Assembly (NCBI RefSeq): GCF_014651855.1
Contig: NZ_BMXR01000005.1
Span: 257,471 to 321,470 of the forward strand
Reading direction: 5' to 3'
Origin: Saccharospirillum salsuginis
Lineage (GTDB): Bacteria > Pseudomonadota > Gammaproteobacteria > Pseudomonadales > Natronospirillaceae
Length of the DNA: 64,000 bases
Shown here: positions 56,562 to 64,000 of the stretch, piece after piece
How positions within the stretch are numbered: the first letter of the stretch is position 1
Layout of the letters: the number at the start of each line of letters is the position of its first letter
Made by a program: the position numbers and the translations under genes
Notes under the pieces: model-generated
What the model saw: only the letters and a program-made list of their open reading frames with translations
What the model was told of the DNA's origin: nothing
The model's database searches: none

Positions 56562-58924
56562 GAATCGTCCTCCTCACCCTCGGTTTGTGTATCCGCCCCG
56601 GCATCGCACCGCGAACGGCCGTTGGGCGCCGTACCTTTGATGAATGGCACCGGACGGGCCCCGTCACAGCGTTCCGACACCACCGCGCCCTGGGCGTTGA
56701 CTGGCAGCCATTCGACATTGGCCGGTTGGCCGCGCCTTTCCTGTACCGGATTCAGGGCCTGCATGATGTCCGCCCATACCGGCAAGGCACCGGTCGAGCC
56801 CGTCAACGGCGTGGGTTCGTTGCCATCGCGGCCGACCCAGACGACCGCCTGGCGGTCGCCGCTGTAGCCGGCGAACCAGGCATCGCGATTGTCGTCCGTG
56901 GTGCCGGTCTTGCCGGCCAGCCACCAATGCTCGGGCAATCGCCAGCGCAGGCTCCGCGCCGTGCCCTGACGGGTCACCTCATGCAAGGCTTCCTGCAACA
57001 GGAAAACCTGCTCGGGGCGAAAACGATTCTCCACGCTCAGGTCGTAGCGCTGCAATACGCCGTCCTCGGGATGGACCACGGCGCGAATGGCATTCAGCGG
57101 GGTGTAGAAGCCATTGCCGGCGATGGTCTGGAAATACTGCGCTACCTGCATCGGCGACAGTCCGTGGGCGCCCAGCATCACCGACGGCACCGCCGGCGGC
57201 CGCTCATCGACCCCGAGCCGGTCGATGACATCGAACACCTCGGCCAGACCCACGGTCATGCCGAGCCGGGCCGTGGCCTGGTTGTAGCTGTTGACCAGGG
57301 CATCCATCAGCAGCGGAGTGCCGTGCGAGGTCTTGTCGTAATTACGAGGCTGCCAGAGTTTGCCGTCTTCGGCCGTGACCGTGACCTCGGCATCGCTTAT
57401 CGGCGTGGCCAGTGTATAGCCCTGCTCCAGCGCCGCGAGATAGACCGCCGGTTTCATCAGGGAGCCTACCGGCCGACGTGCGTCCAGCGCCCGGTTGAAG
57501 CCCGCCAGTTCCGGTTTCCGACCACCGAGCAGGGCAAGCACATCACCGGTCGACGGGCGGGTGACCACGGCGGCGGCCTCGAGATCGCCGGCTTGCAGGC
57601 CGTGCTGCCGCTCAATCTCGGCCAGCTTGGCCGGTACACGCTGTTCCAGACTGTTCTGGGCCAGCGGGTTAAGTGTGGTGAAGACGGTCAGCCCTTCGGC
57701 CAACAAGTCCTCCTTACGGTAGCCTTCGGCCAGTTGGCGGCGAACCAGATCCATAAAGGCCGGATAACTCGCCTGACCCGGCACCGCGCTGACATCCAAT
57801 GGCTGGCGCGTGGCGTGCTCATAGTCCGCCTGGGAGATCACCCCGGCCTCGCGCCAGACGCGAAGAACGACATTGCGCCGTTGAATGGCCCGTTCCGGGT
57901 TACGGCGCGGATTGTAATAGGACGGCCCCTTGATCAGCCCGACCAACATGGCCTGCTGGTGAATATCGAGCGACGGCAATGGCGACCCGAAAAAGAACTG
58001 GGCGCCCAGCCCGAAGCCGTTGATCGAGCGTCGGCCCTGCTGGCCGATGTAGACCTCGTTCAGGTAGGTCTCGAGTATGGCCTCCTTGTCGTAATGCGCC
58101 TCGAGCAGCAACGCCATCAAGGCCTCGTTGGCCTTTCGCCACAAGGTCTGATCCGGCGACAAATAGAGATTCTTGACCAGTTGCTGCGTCAATGTGCTGC
58201 CGCCCTGCTCGATCGACCCGGAGGTCACATTGGCCCACAGGGCCCGGGCGATACCGACGATGGAAATGCCGTGGTGATCCAGAAAGTGCTGGTCCTCCAC
58301 CGCGATCAGGCCCGCCACCAGGGTGGGCGGCACGGTTTCGAGCGACACCAGAATCCGGTCTTCGCTGACCCCCGGGTAGATCTGGCCAATGAACAGGGGA
58401 TCCAGCCGCGCCAGCAGGACGGCTGAACCGTCCGGCTCGCTGACCCGATTCACACTGCCCTGGCTGAAGTCCAGCAACAACCGACGCGCCGGTTCTGCCC
58501 CGTCCCAGAACTCAAAGCCCCGGGTATGGACTTCGATGGTCTGGCCGGTACGCCGATAGCGTCCCGGCTGGTTGACCCGGCTGGACGACCGATAGCCGAG
58601 ATCGTCCAGCAGGATCTCGACTCGGTCGGCGCTGACCGGTGCGCCTGCGTAAAGATCCTGCGCCTCGCTGTAGACCCGGGCGGGAATGGAGAAGCGCTGG
58701 CCGTCGAAGCCGTCGCGCACCACTGCATTCAGGTAGAACATCCACACCACCAGCACCGCCAGGCCCAGCAGGCCCACCTGGAACAGGCGCCAGCGCACCA
58801 TCCGCCAGCGGCTCGATGACCGTTTGCGGGTGCGTTTCGAAGTGGTGCGGCGTCCTTTGGACGCGGGCGTCCGGCGCGCCGGACGTTTCGGGCTGCGACG
58901 TTTGGGAGATTGGGATTTTGTCAT
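56537..58924 (-). CDS. mrcB: Penicillin-binding protein 1B
   Basis: 795-residue bifunctional murein synthase in the inner membrane. Basic cytosolic tail (1-40), one transmembrane helix (about 47-66), UB2H-like domain, glycosyltransferase with catalytic Glu in AVEDQHFLDHHG and GGSTLTQQLVKNLYL, then transpeptidase with Ser in GSLMKP, SYN in NSYNQATARL and KTGTTDDNRDAWF. Closest to PBP1B rather than PBP1A because of the tail and UB2H region. Confidence 0.95.
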   Translation of the reverse strand: MTKSQSPKRRSPKRPARRTPASKGRRTTSKRTRKRSSSRWRMVRWRLFQVGLLGLAVLVVWMFYLNAVVRDGFDGQRFSIPARVYSEAQDLYAGAPVSADRVEILLDDLGYRSSSRVNQPGRYRRTGQTIEVHTRGFEFWDGAEPARRLLLDFSQGSVNRVSEPDGSAVLLARLDPLFIGQIYPGVSEDRILVSLETVPPTLVAGLIAVEDQHFLDHHGISIVGIARALWANVTSGSIEQGGSTLTQQLVKNLYLSPDQTLWRKANEALMALLLEAHYDKEAILETYLNEVYIGQQGRRSINGFGLGAQFFFGSPLPSLDIHQQAMLVGLIKGPSYYNPRRNPERAIQRRNVVLRVWREAGVISQADYEHATRQPLDVSAVPGQASYPAFMDLVRRQLAEGYRKEDLLAEGLTVFTTLNPLAQNSLEQRVPAKLAEIERQHGLQAGDLEAAAVVTRPSTGDVLALLGGRKPELAGFNRALDARRPVGSLMKPAVYLAALEQGYTLATPISDAEVTVTAEDGKLWQPRNYDKTSHGTPLLMDALVNSYNQATARLGMTVGLAEVFDVIDRLGVDERPPAVPSVMLGAHGLSPMQVAQYFQTIAGNGFYTPLNAIRAVVHPEDGVLQRYDLSVENRFRPEQVFLLQEALHEVTRQGTARSLRWRLPEHWWLAGKTGTTDDNRDAWFAGYSGDRQAVVWVGRDGNEPTPLTGSTGALPVWADIMQALNPVQERRGQPANVEWLPVNAQGAVVSERCDGARPVPFIKGTAPNGRSRCDAGADTQTEGEEDDSWWQRLFN

Positions 58925-59134
58925 GGGGCGGGATTATAGGGGCGAGAGTGGCCTTTTGTCTTTTACCGACTGCGCAGACTTCTGTTGGGGAATGGTAAGG
59001 CAGGGGCGACTGTTTATTCACCTATACTGTGTAACAGCGATCCTTCGCCGAACCTGATTTGACCCCTTGGTCAAAATGAATACACTCCGCAGCCTTTCAC
59101 CGCTTGGGTCAACCGCCGGGAGTAATCAGCGCTC

Positions 59135-60136
59135 ATGAGTCAATTGGATGTCTACGCCGTGGGTCAGGCCCTGGTGGATGAAGAATACCTAGTCAGCAAT
59201 CGTTTCCTGTCCTCGCTGGGAGTGGCCAAGGGTCACCGCACCCTCATCGACTACGACCGCTCGCGTACCCTGCGCCGGGCCGCCACGGACGAAGGCCAAC
59301 TGCTCAAGCGCATGAACGGCGGCAGCGGGGCCAACTCCATCACCGCGACGGCCCAGTTGGGCGCCCGGTGTCATTTCTCCTGCCGGCTCGGCGACGACGA
59401 GGAAGGCGATTTCTACATCCAGCAGCTGACCGACTCCGGCGTCGAGACCGACCCGAAGGACCGCATCGCCGATGGCCATACCGGCGTTTGCCTGGTGATG
59501 GTGACCCCGGATGCCGAGCGCACCATGAACACCTATGTCGGCATCACCGATGACATCGGCGTCGACGACGTCAATTTCGACGCCCTCGATTCGGCCAACT
59601 GGCTCTATTTGGAAGGCCACCTGCTGATTTCCGAACTCGGCCACGAAGCCGCCATCGCCTGCCGCGACCGGGCCCGCCGCCAGGGCAAGAAGATCGCGGT
59701 CAATTTTTGCGACCCGGCCGTGGCCCGCTTGTGCCGGGACGAGATGACCGACCTGTTGAGCGAGCGCTGCGACTTGCTGTTCTGCAACGAAGAAGAAGCC
59801 CAGATCTGGACCCACCGCACCGATCTCGAAGACGCGATGAACGCCCTCGACCGACTGGCCAAAACCTGGGTGCTGACGCGCGGAGAGGCCGGCGCCGTCG
59901 CCTATGACGGGCACAACCGGTTCGATATTCCCGCCCACAAGGTCAATGCGATGAACACCACCGGTGCGGGCGATACCTTCGCCGGAGCCTTCCTCTACGG
60001 CCTGACCCAGGGGCGCAGTTACAATACGGCCGGTGCCCTGGCGTCCCTGGCCTCGGCCGTCAAGGTCCAACACGCCGGCGCCCGACTGGACAAAACCCAA
60101 CTGCTGGACGTTCGGCGCCGGATTCTCGGGGCCTAA
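59135..60136 (+). CDS. PfkB-family kinase, adenosine kinase-like
   Basis: 333 residues. Sugar/nucleoside kinase with the N-terminal GGSGANSITATAQLG (about 62-76) and the C-terminal catalytic signature NTTGAGDTFAGAFLYG (anion hole and Asp base). Gammaproteobacterial relatives are called adenosine kinases; substrate is not settled by these motifs. Single gene, followed by palindrome copy E. Confidence 0.88.
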   Translation: MSQLDVYAVGQALVDEEYLVSNRFLSSLGVAKGHRTLIDYDRSRTLRRAATDEGQLLKRMNGGSGANSITATAQLGARCHFSCRLGDDEEGDFYIQQLTDSGVETDPKDRIADGHTGVCLVMVTPDAERTMNTYVGITDDIGVDDVNFDALDSANWLYLEGHLLISELGHEAAIACRDRARRQGKKIAVNFCDPAVARLCRDEMTDLLSERCDLLFCNEEEAQIWTHRTDLEDAMNALDRLAKTWVLTRGEAGAVAYDGHNRFDIPAHKVNAMNTTGAGDTFAGAFLYGLTQGRSYNTAGALASLASAVKVQHAGARLDKTQLLDVRRRILGA

Positions 60137-60171
60137 TAGGGTTGGTCTACCCCTGGTGCCAGGCATACGTA

Positions 60172-60278
60172 CCTGGTGCCGGGTGGTCCCATCCAGGGTC
60201 GTCGTAAATCCGTCCGTGGAGCCTAGACCGCAGCATCCCTGCTGCGGACTTCCCTGGATGGGACCACCCGACACCAGG
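60172..60278. repeat. Nested palindrome family, copy E
   Basis: Outer arms of 27 bases pair with a single mismatch (CCTGGTGCCGGGTGGTCCC and its complement). Core TAAATCCGTCCGTGGAGCCTAGAC, then inner hairpin CCGCAGCATCCCTGCTGCGG. Same orientation as copy A. It lies between two genes read in the same direction. Confidence 0.87.
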
Positions 60279-60418
60279 CACTTATCTCGTAGTCACCGCT
60301 CGCTCCACCAGCAATTGTTATTTATGCTGAGCCGGTCACATCGGTTTATTTCACATTCCGGGACAAGCGGGGTTACACTTATTGATCATATTTGCATCAG
60401 GCTGAACAAGGGCCTTCT

Positions 60419-60916
60419 ATGACATCACGCATACTGTTGATACTGGCGGCACTCTGGATCGGGCAGGCCATGGCCGCCGGCAAAATCTACACATGGACCG
60501 ATGAAGACGGCGTCGTTCATTATGGCGATCGTCCTCCCAAGGAAGTGAACGCCGAGGAAGTGAACGTTCGTGGTCGCAAGGCCGAACCGGTACAGGTCAT
60601 TCCTTCACAGCTGACCGGAACCTGGTTCGGACGGGGCTCGGACGGCGGCGAAGTGCGGATGCGGTTGCAGGAAAACGGTTCGATTCGCTATACCCAGACG
60701 TTTCCTGATGAGACCATCTACAATTATCAGGGTATTTGGCGACTCGAAGACCGCTCGATGACCGTGATCACCGAATTCATCGAGGAAGGCGGCGGTGGCA
60801 GCCTGGACCGGTCGGTCGAGCCGGTACAACTGACCTATACCTTTACCCAGTTCAGTCCAGACCAGATGACCATTCTGACAGCCGGTCAAAGCCATACGTT
60901 GAATAAGGTGCAATAA
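60419..60916 (+). CDS. DUF4124 domain protein, exported
   Basis: 165 residues. Signal peptide MTSRILLILAALWIGQAMA, then the DUF4124 motif KIYTWTDEDGVVHYGDRPP (about 21-39). The rest is a beta-rich domain (LTGTWFGRGSDGGEVRMRLQ, YNYQGIWRLEDRSMTVITEF) resembling a lipocalin-like sensing or binding module. Periplasmic; role unknown. Confidence 0.82.
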   Translation: MTSRILLILAALWIGQAMAAGKIYTWTDEDGVVHYGDRPPKEVNAEEVNVRGRKAEPVQVIPSQLTGTWFGRGSDGGEVRMRLQENGSIRYTQTFPDETIYNYQGIWRLEDRSMTVITEFIEEGGGGSLDRSVEPVQLTYTFTQFSPDQMTILTAGQSHTLNKVQ

Positions 60917-60969
60917 ACCACGCTCCTTTCCCAGGCGCGAACCAAATGGTTGGCGCCCCTTCCTTTCTT

Positions 60970-63291
60970 TCAGAACAGGTTCATCTGTTCGTCGATCAGT
61001 TCCCGAAACGATGTTCCCATAAAGTGCAGGATTCCGTCGGCGATGGGTTCGAGTTGCTTGTCCAGGTAGTGCTGGTAGTCCAGCGGCGAGCGGACAAAGG
61101 GCTCGGGTTCGACGCCGTTGACCGTCATCCGGTAGGCAATCTGGCGGCCGCTCCAGGTGGGTTGTTCGGCCTTGCGTTTCAGCGCGGCCTGGACGTGAGG
61201 CGGTTTCTGTTTTTCATAAGAGGACAGCGGACGACGCAGCCGGCGCTGGTAGGTGAGGCGATCGTCCCGCTGCCCGGCCTTGAGGGCGGCGACTTCCTCG
61301 CGAACGTAGGCGGCGTAGTCGGCGCCGTCGAAAACGCGTTGGTAAAGGCCCTGCTGAAACTGTTTCGCCAGCGGCGTCCAGTCGGACCGAACCGCTTCCA
61401 GGCCCTTGAACACCAGCCGCGTTCGACCGCCATCGTCCACCACGCCGGCGTAGCGTTTCTTGGAACCGGTCTCCAGCCCGCGAATGGTGGGCATCAGGAA
61501 GCGTCGGTAATGGGTTTCGAATTCCATTTCGAGATGGCAGTCCAGGTCGAATTCGGTGCGTATGCGCTGGCGCCACCAGTTGTTCAGTTGACCCGCCAGC
61601 TGTTGCCCGAGTTCGGGCGGGTTCGGGTGGCGGTCGGCCCAGACGAAGACGGAATCGGTATCGCCGTAGATGACGCGATAACCCTGCTGCTCGATGTGGT
61701 CGCGGCTTTCGTTGAGGATCTGATGGCCGCGCCGGGTGATGGAGCTCGCCAGCCGCGGGTCGAAGAAGCGGCAGAGATTACTGCCGAGCACGCCGTAAAA
61801 CGAGTTCATCAGAATCTTGATGGACTGGGACAAGGGCGCGTTCTGTTCGCGCTTGGCTTCGTCTCGCGCGGCCCAGAGCCGGTCGATGATACCGGGCAGA
61901 ATGTGATCGGTGCGGTGGAAACGGGCACCGAGGAACCCCGGAACGGTCTCCGCTTCCGGGCTTTCCAGACCCCGGTGCAGCCCAAGCGGGTCGATCAGAA
62001 AGGTGCGGATGATGCTCGGGTACAGACTCTTGAAGTCGAGCACCAGTACGTCGTCGTACAAGCCCGGTTTGCTGTCCATGACGAAGCCGCCCGGGCTGTG
62101 CTCGGTCAGTGATTGCTCACCCACCGACGGCGCGACCCGACCGGCACGGTGCAACCGGGGCAGGTAAACGTAGCTGAAGGCGGCGGCCGACGCCCCGATC
62201 CGGTCCAGCGTCAACCCGGTCAGATGGGCTCGCTCGACCAGGAAGTGCCAGAGCTTGGCCTCGCGGAAGATATCGATGACCAGTTGGGCGTCTTCGCGGT
62301 TATAGGTGTACAGCGCCAGCGGCTCCTCCCGGTAGAGCCGCTCGATTTCGCCGACCCGGTCGTCGCTGTCCTCGATCGCCTTGCCGCGCCCCAGGATCGT
62401 GCGGGACACGAATTCCAGCGAATAGCTGTCCAGGTACCAGGCCGCCGAGCGCAGCGTGCCCGGCCCATCCACCACCTGTCGCCCCTCGATGTCGACGCGT
62501 GACGGACCGCCCTGCCGCTTGTGCCACCGGACCCCGGAACCGTCGCGCCCCAGGGCGAGCGGTCGATTGTGGCGATCGGCGTGCTGTTGCAACACGAACA
62601 AATCGAAATCCACCACCGCCCAGCCGACCAGGATGTCCGGGTCGTAGGCCTGAACCCAGTCGATGAACGCCTCCAGGCAGGCCTGCTCCGAGTCGACCCA
62701 GTGCAGATCCTCGGGCGCGTTCGCCGGCCGGGTATGACCCCGGTCCACCACCCAAACCGCGCTGGCATCCTCGGTCACGACGGCGATGCTGTACAGATCG
62801 GGGCATTGCCCGGGGACGTACCAGGCGGTCTCGATGTCGAGCGAAACCACGCGCAGCTTGGGCTCCACGCTCGCCGGACGCAGCCGTTTACCCTCTCGGG
62901 TCACGCTCGCGGTGATCAAGCGTTCCATCAAAAACCGGTCGCTCGGGATCACATCGTCTTCCCAGACCCGCAGTTGTTGATCACGCCCGCGCCGCACCCA
63001 TTGGCGTTGCTCGGTGAAGGTCGCGGAATACACCGGTCGCACGGCCTCCCCTTCCAGGGAGATCAAACCGGGCTCTCCGACTCGGGGCATTACCGGTCGC
63101 GTGGCCCAGACCCGATGCCAGGCGGCCCATTCCCGCTCGGGAATGAAACAGACCGACTCCTGTCCTTCCAGCGTCCAACAGCGGACATCGTCGCCGATTT
63201 TCAGCCAATAGCGCAGTTCGAGCCCATTATCGGTCTCCGACCAATGACGGCTCAACACGAAGGCGGGATCGGGTTGGCTTTCCTGTAACAT
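60970..63291 (-). CDS. polB: DNA polymerase II
   Basis: 773-residue family B polymerase for repair and replication restart. Exonuclease motif SLDIETAWY near 151, polymerase motifs DFKSLYPSIIRTF, KILMNSFYGVLG and YGDTDSVFVW, and the C-terminal KKRYAG. Length close to the E. coli enzyme (783). In E. coli it is SOS-induced, but I see no LexA box in the 42-bp gap upstream. Confidence 0.96.
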   Translation of the reverse strand: MLQESQPDPAFVLSRHWSETDNGLELRYWLKIGDDVRCWTLEGQESVCFIPEREWAAWHRVWATRPVMPRVGEPGLISLEGEAVRPVYSATFTEQRQWVRRGRDQQLRVWEDDVIPSDRFLMERLITASVTREGKRLRPASVEPKLRVVSLDIETAWYVPGQCPDLYSIAVVTEDASAVWVVDRGHTRPANAPEDLHWVDSEQACLEAFIDWVQAYDPDILVGWAVVDFDLFVLQQHADRHNRPLALGRDGSGVRWHKRQGGPSRVDIEGRQVVDGPGTLRSAAWYLDSYSLEFVSRTILGRGKAIEDSDDRVGEIERLYREEPLALYTYNREDAQLVIDIFREAKLWHFLVERAHLTGLTLDRIGASAAAFSYVYLPRLHRAGRVAPSVGEQSLTEHSPGGFVMDSKPGLYDDVLVLDFKSLYPSIIRTFLIDPLGLHRGLESPEAETVPGFLGARFHRTDHILPGIIDRLWAARDEAKREQNAPLSQSIKILMNSFYGVLGSNLCRFFDPRLASSITRRGHQILNESRDHIEQQGYRVIYGDTDSVFVWADRHPNPPELGQQLAGQLNNWWRQRIRTEFDLDCHLEMEFETHYRRFLMPTIRGLETGSKKRYAGVVDDGGRTRLVFKGLEAVRSDWTPLAKQFQQGLYQRVFDGADYAAYVREEVAALKAGQRDDRLTYQRRLRRPLSSYEKQKPPHVQAALKRKAEQPTWSGRQIAYRMTVNGVEPEPFVRSPLDYQHYLDKQLEPIADGILHFMGTSFRELIDEQMNLF

Positions 63292-63333
63292 GGCGATTGC
63301 TATACTGCGCTCATCTGTGTGGGAGAATTCTAT

Positions 63334-64000
63334 ATGCTTTTACTGGGAGAACGGTCAGAAACGGCGGATCAGCTGTCGGAACGCCTCCGGATACTGTCGG
63401 ACAAGCTGTTCGAATCCCTGCCACCCGGCGAACGACGCAACCTCGAAGCCCAAACCGACCTCTACGCTCTGCAGTCCACGGAAAACCTGTTCATCGTGCG
63501 CTCGGGTACGATGCAGGGCTGGCAGGGCGAACGCCTGTGCCTCTATTTCGAACCGGGCGACGTCATCGGGCTGAACGAATGCTACCAGCTCCCGGCCCTT
63601 CGCGTCGCCTGCGAGGAGGGGGTGGTGGTCGAGCAACACGCGGCGGACGATCTGCTGCGCTACACCCACGAGACCAAGGAGCGCCAGGCCATCTGGACCA
63701 GTTTCCTGATGACCCAGATCGCGCTCTTCCAGGATGCGTTCGCGCGCAACCAGCGCGATGAGGACCAGGCGCCACAGACGGGCTTCCTGAACTTCGCTCC
63801 GGGCGAGACGATCCTTAACGAGGGCGATCCGGCACACGAGGTGTTTACCATTCTGAACGGCCGGGCGGAGGTCTATGTCGCCGAGAACAAGGTCGGCGAA
63901 GTCCTGCAGGACGAGATTTTCGGCGCCATGGCCGTTTTCACCGGCGAACCCCGCTCTGCCACCGTCATCGCCTCCGAACCCTGTACGGTTCTGGCGGTCC
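63334..64000 (+). CDS. Cyclic-nucleotide-binding-like protein, 3' end outside the window
   Basis: 222 codons visible. The N-terminal half (about 25-110) is a cupin-like degenerate nucleotide-binding fold. The second half contains a clearer cNMP-binding domain: FAPGETILNEGDPAHEVFTILNG and the phosphate-binding cassette FGAMAVFTGEPRSATVIA (with Arg and Ser-Ala). A TATACT -10 at 63301-63306 may drive it. Whether a DNA-binding domain follows is unknown. Diverges from polB. Confidence 0.8.
   Translation, partial: MLLLGERSETADQLSERLRILSDKLFESLPPGERRNLEAQTDLYALQSTENLFIVRSGTMQGWQGERLCLYFEPGDVIGLNECYQLPALRVACEEGVVVEQHAADDLLRYTHETKERQAIWTSFLMTQIALFQDAFARNQRDEDQAPQTGFLNFAPGETILNEGDPAHEVFTILNGRAEVYVAENKVGEVLQDEIFGAMAVFTGEPRSATVIASEPCTVLAV

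Noticed and set aside
56585..58426. 613-codon plus-strand frame opposite mrcB
   Set aside because: Antisense to a complete, motif-intact PBP1B gene; Gln/Arg/His-rich without domains.
63292..63333. LexA box before polB
   Set aside because: No CTGT-N8-ACAG arrangement in the short gap.

Overview
The window is a GC-rich chromosomal segment from a gammaproteobacterium, most likely a marine or halophilic member of the Oceanospirillales; that placement is inferred from memory of gene order and protein sequences, not computed. Supporting signs are an RNase P-independent one-piece tmRNA with an ANDDNY...ALAA-type tag, the recN/bamE/rnfH/ratA neighbourhood, an RpoH-type grpE-dnaK-dnaJ cluster followed by dapB, and Pseudomonas-like GTAGGAGC palindromic repeats. 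The window begins inside a porin gene and ends inside a cyclic-nucleotide-binding protein gene.

Layout. 1-12 kb is conserved core: porin, dapB, the heat-shock operon (two good sigma-32 promoters), SOS-controlled recN (near-consensus LexA box), a thioredoxin-like protein, fur, bamE, rnfH, ratA and a divergent sodium-symporter-like membrane protein. 12-27 kb is mixed metabolism and maintenance: a PQQ-type sugar dehydrogenase facing an SMP-30 lactonase, a solute-binding protein, a divergent KamA-type radical SAM enzyme, a drug/metabolite exporter, two tandem bacteriohemerythrins, the SbcCD nuclease, a sirtuin, a HAD hydrolase, a pirin and a cation/calcium antiporter. 27-33 kb is an accessory patch rich in toxin-antitoxin-like genes: a split HEPN/MNT pair, two nearly identical MNT-HEPN fusion genes, and between those a Fic protein and an unknown gene. 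Malic enzyme and an M14 carboxypeptidase follow.

36.46-42.41 kb is a 5.9-kb integrative element inserted in the 3' end of ssrA. It has a 25-bp direct repeat at its ends, a tyrosine integrase, an excisionase-like gene, a two-tyrosine HUH replication protein, a Panacea (DUF4065) antitoxin with a putative toxin, a membrane protein with a winged-helix-like N terminus and a zinc-ribbon C terminus, and two unknown genes. The divergent control region between the excisionase and the membrane protein carries CGGT repeats spaced one helical turn apart. The element moved the original ssrA terminator 5.9 kb away and supplies another hairpin next to the ssrA end.

42.4-64 kb returns to core genes: ssrA and smpB, an LrgAB-type pair, an arginine uptake system (aotPJQM-like) with astE, a Dpp-type peptide transporter with a hairpin between the binding protein and the rest, a TPR lipoprotein overlapping PBP1B, an adenosine-kinase-like PfkB protein, a DUF4124 protein, DNA polymerase II and the partial regulator.

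Five intergenic copies (19.1, 19.3, 43.5, 55.9, 60.2 kb) belong to one family of ~105-125-bp nested palindromes. Their core motif is conserved, but inner and outer stems differ between copies while remaining self-complementary. This covariation is the strongest repeat signal in the window and suggests a selected folded structure.
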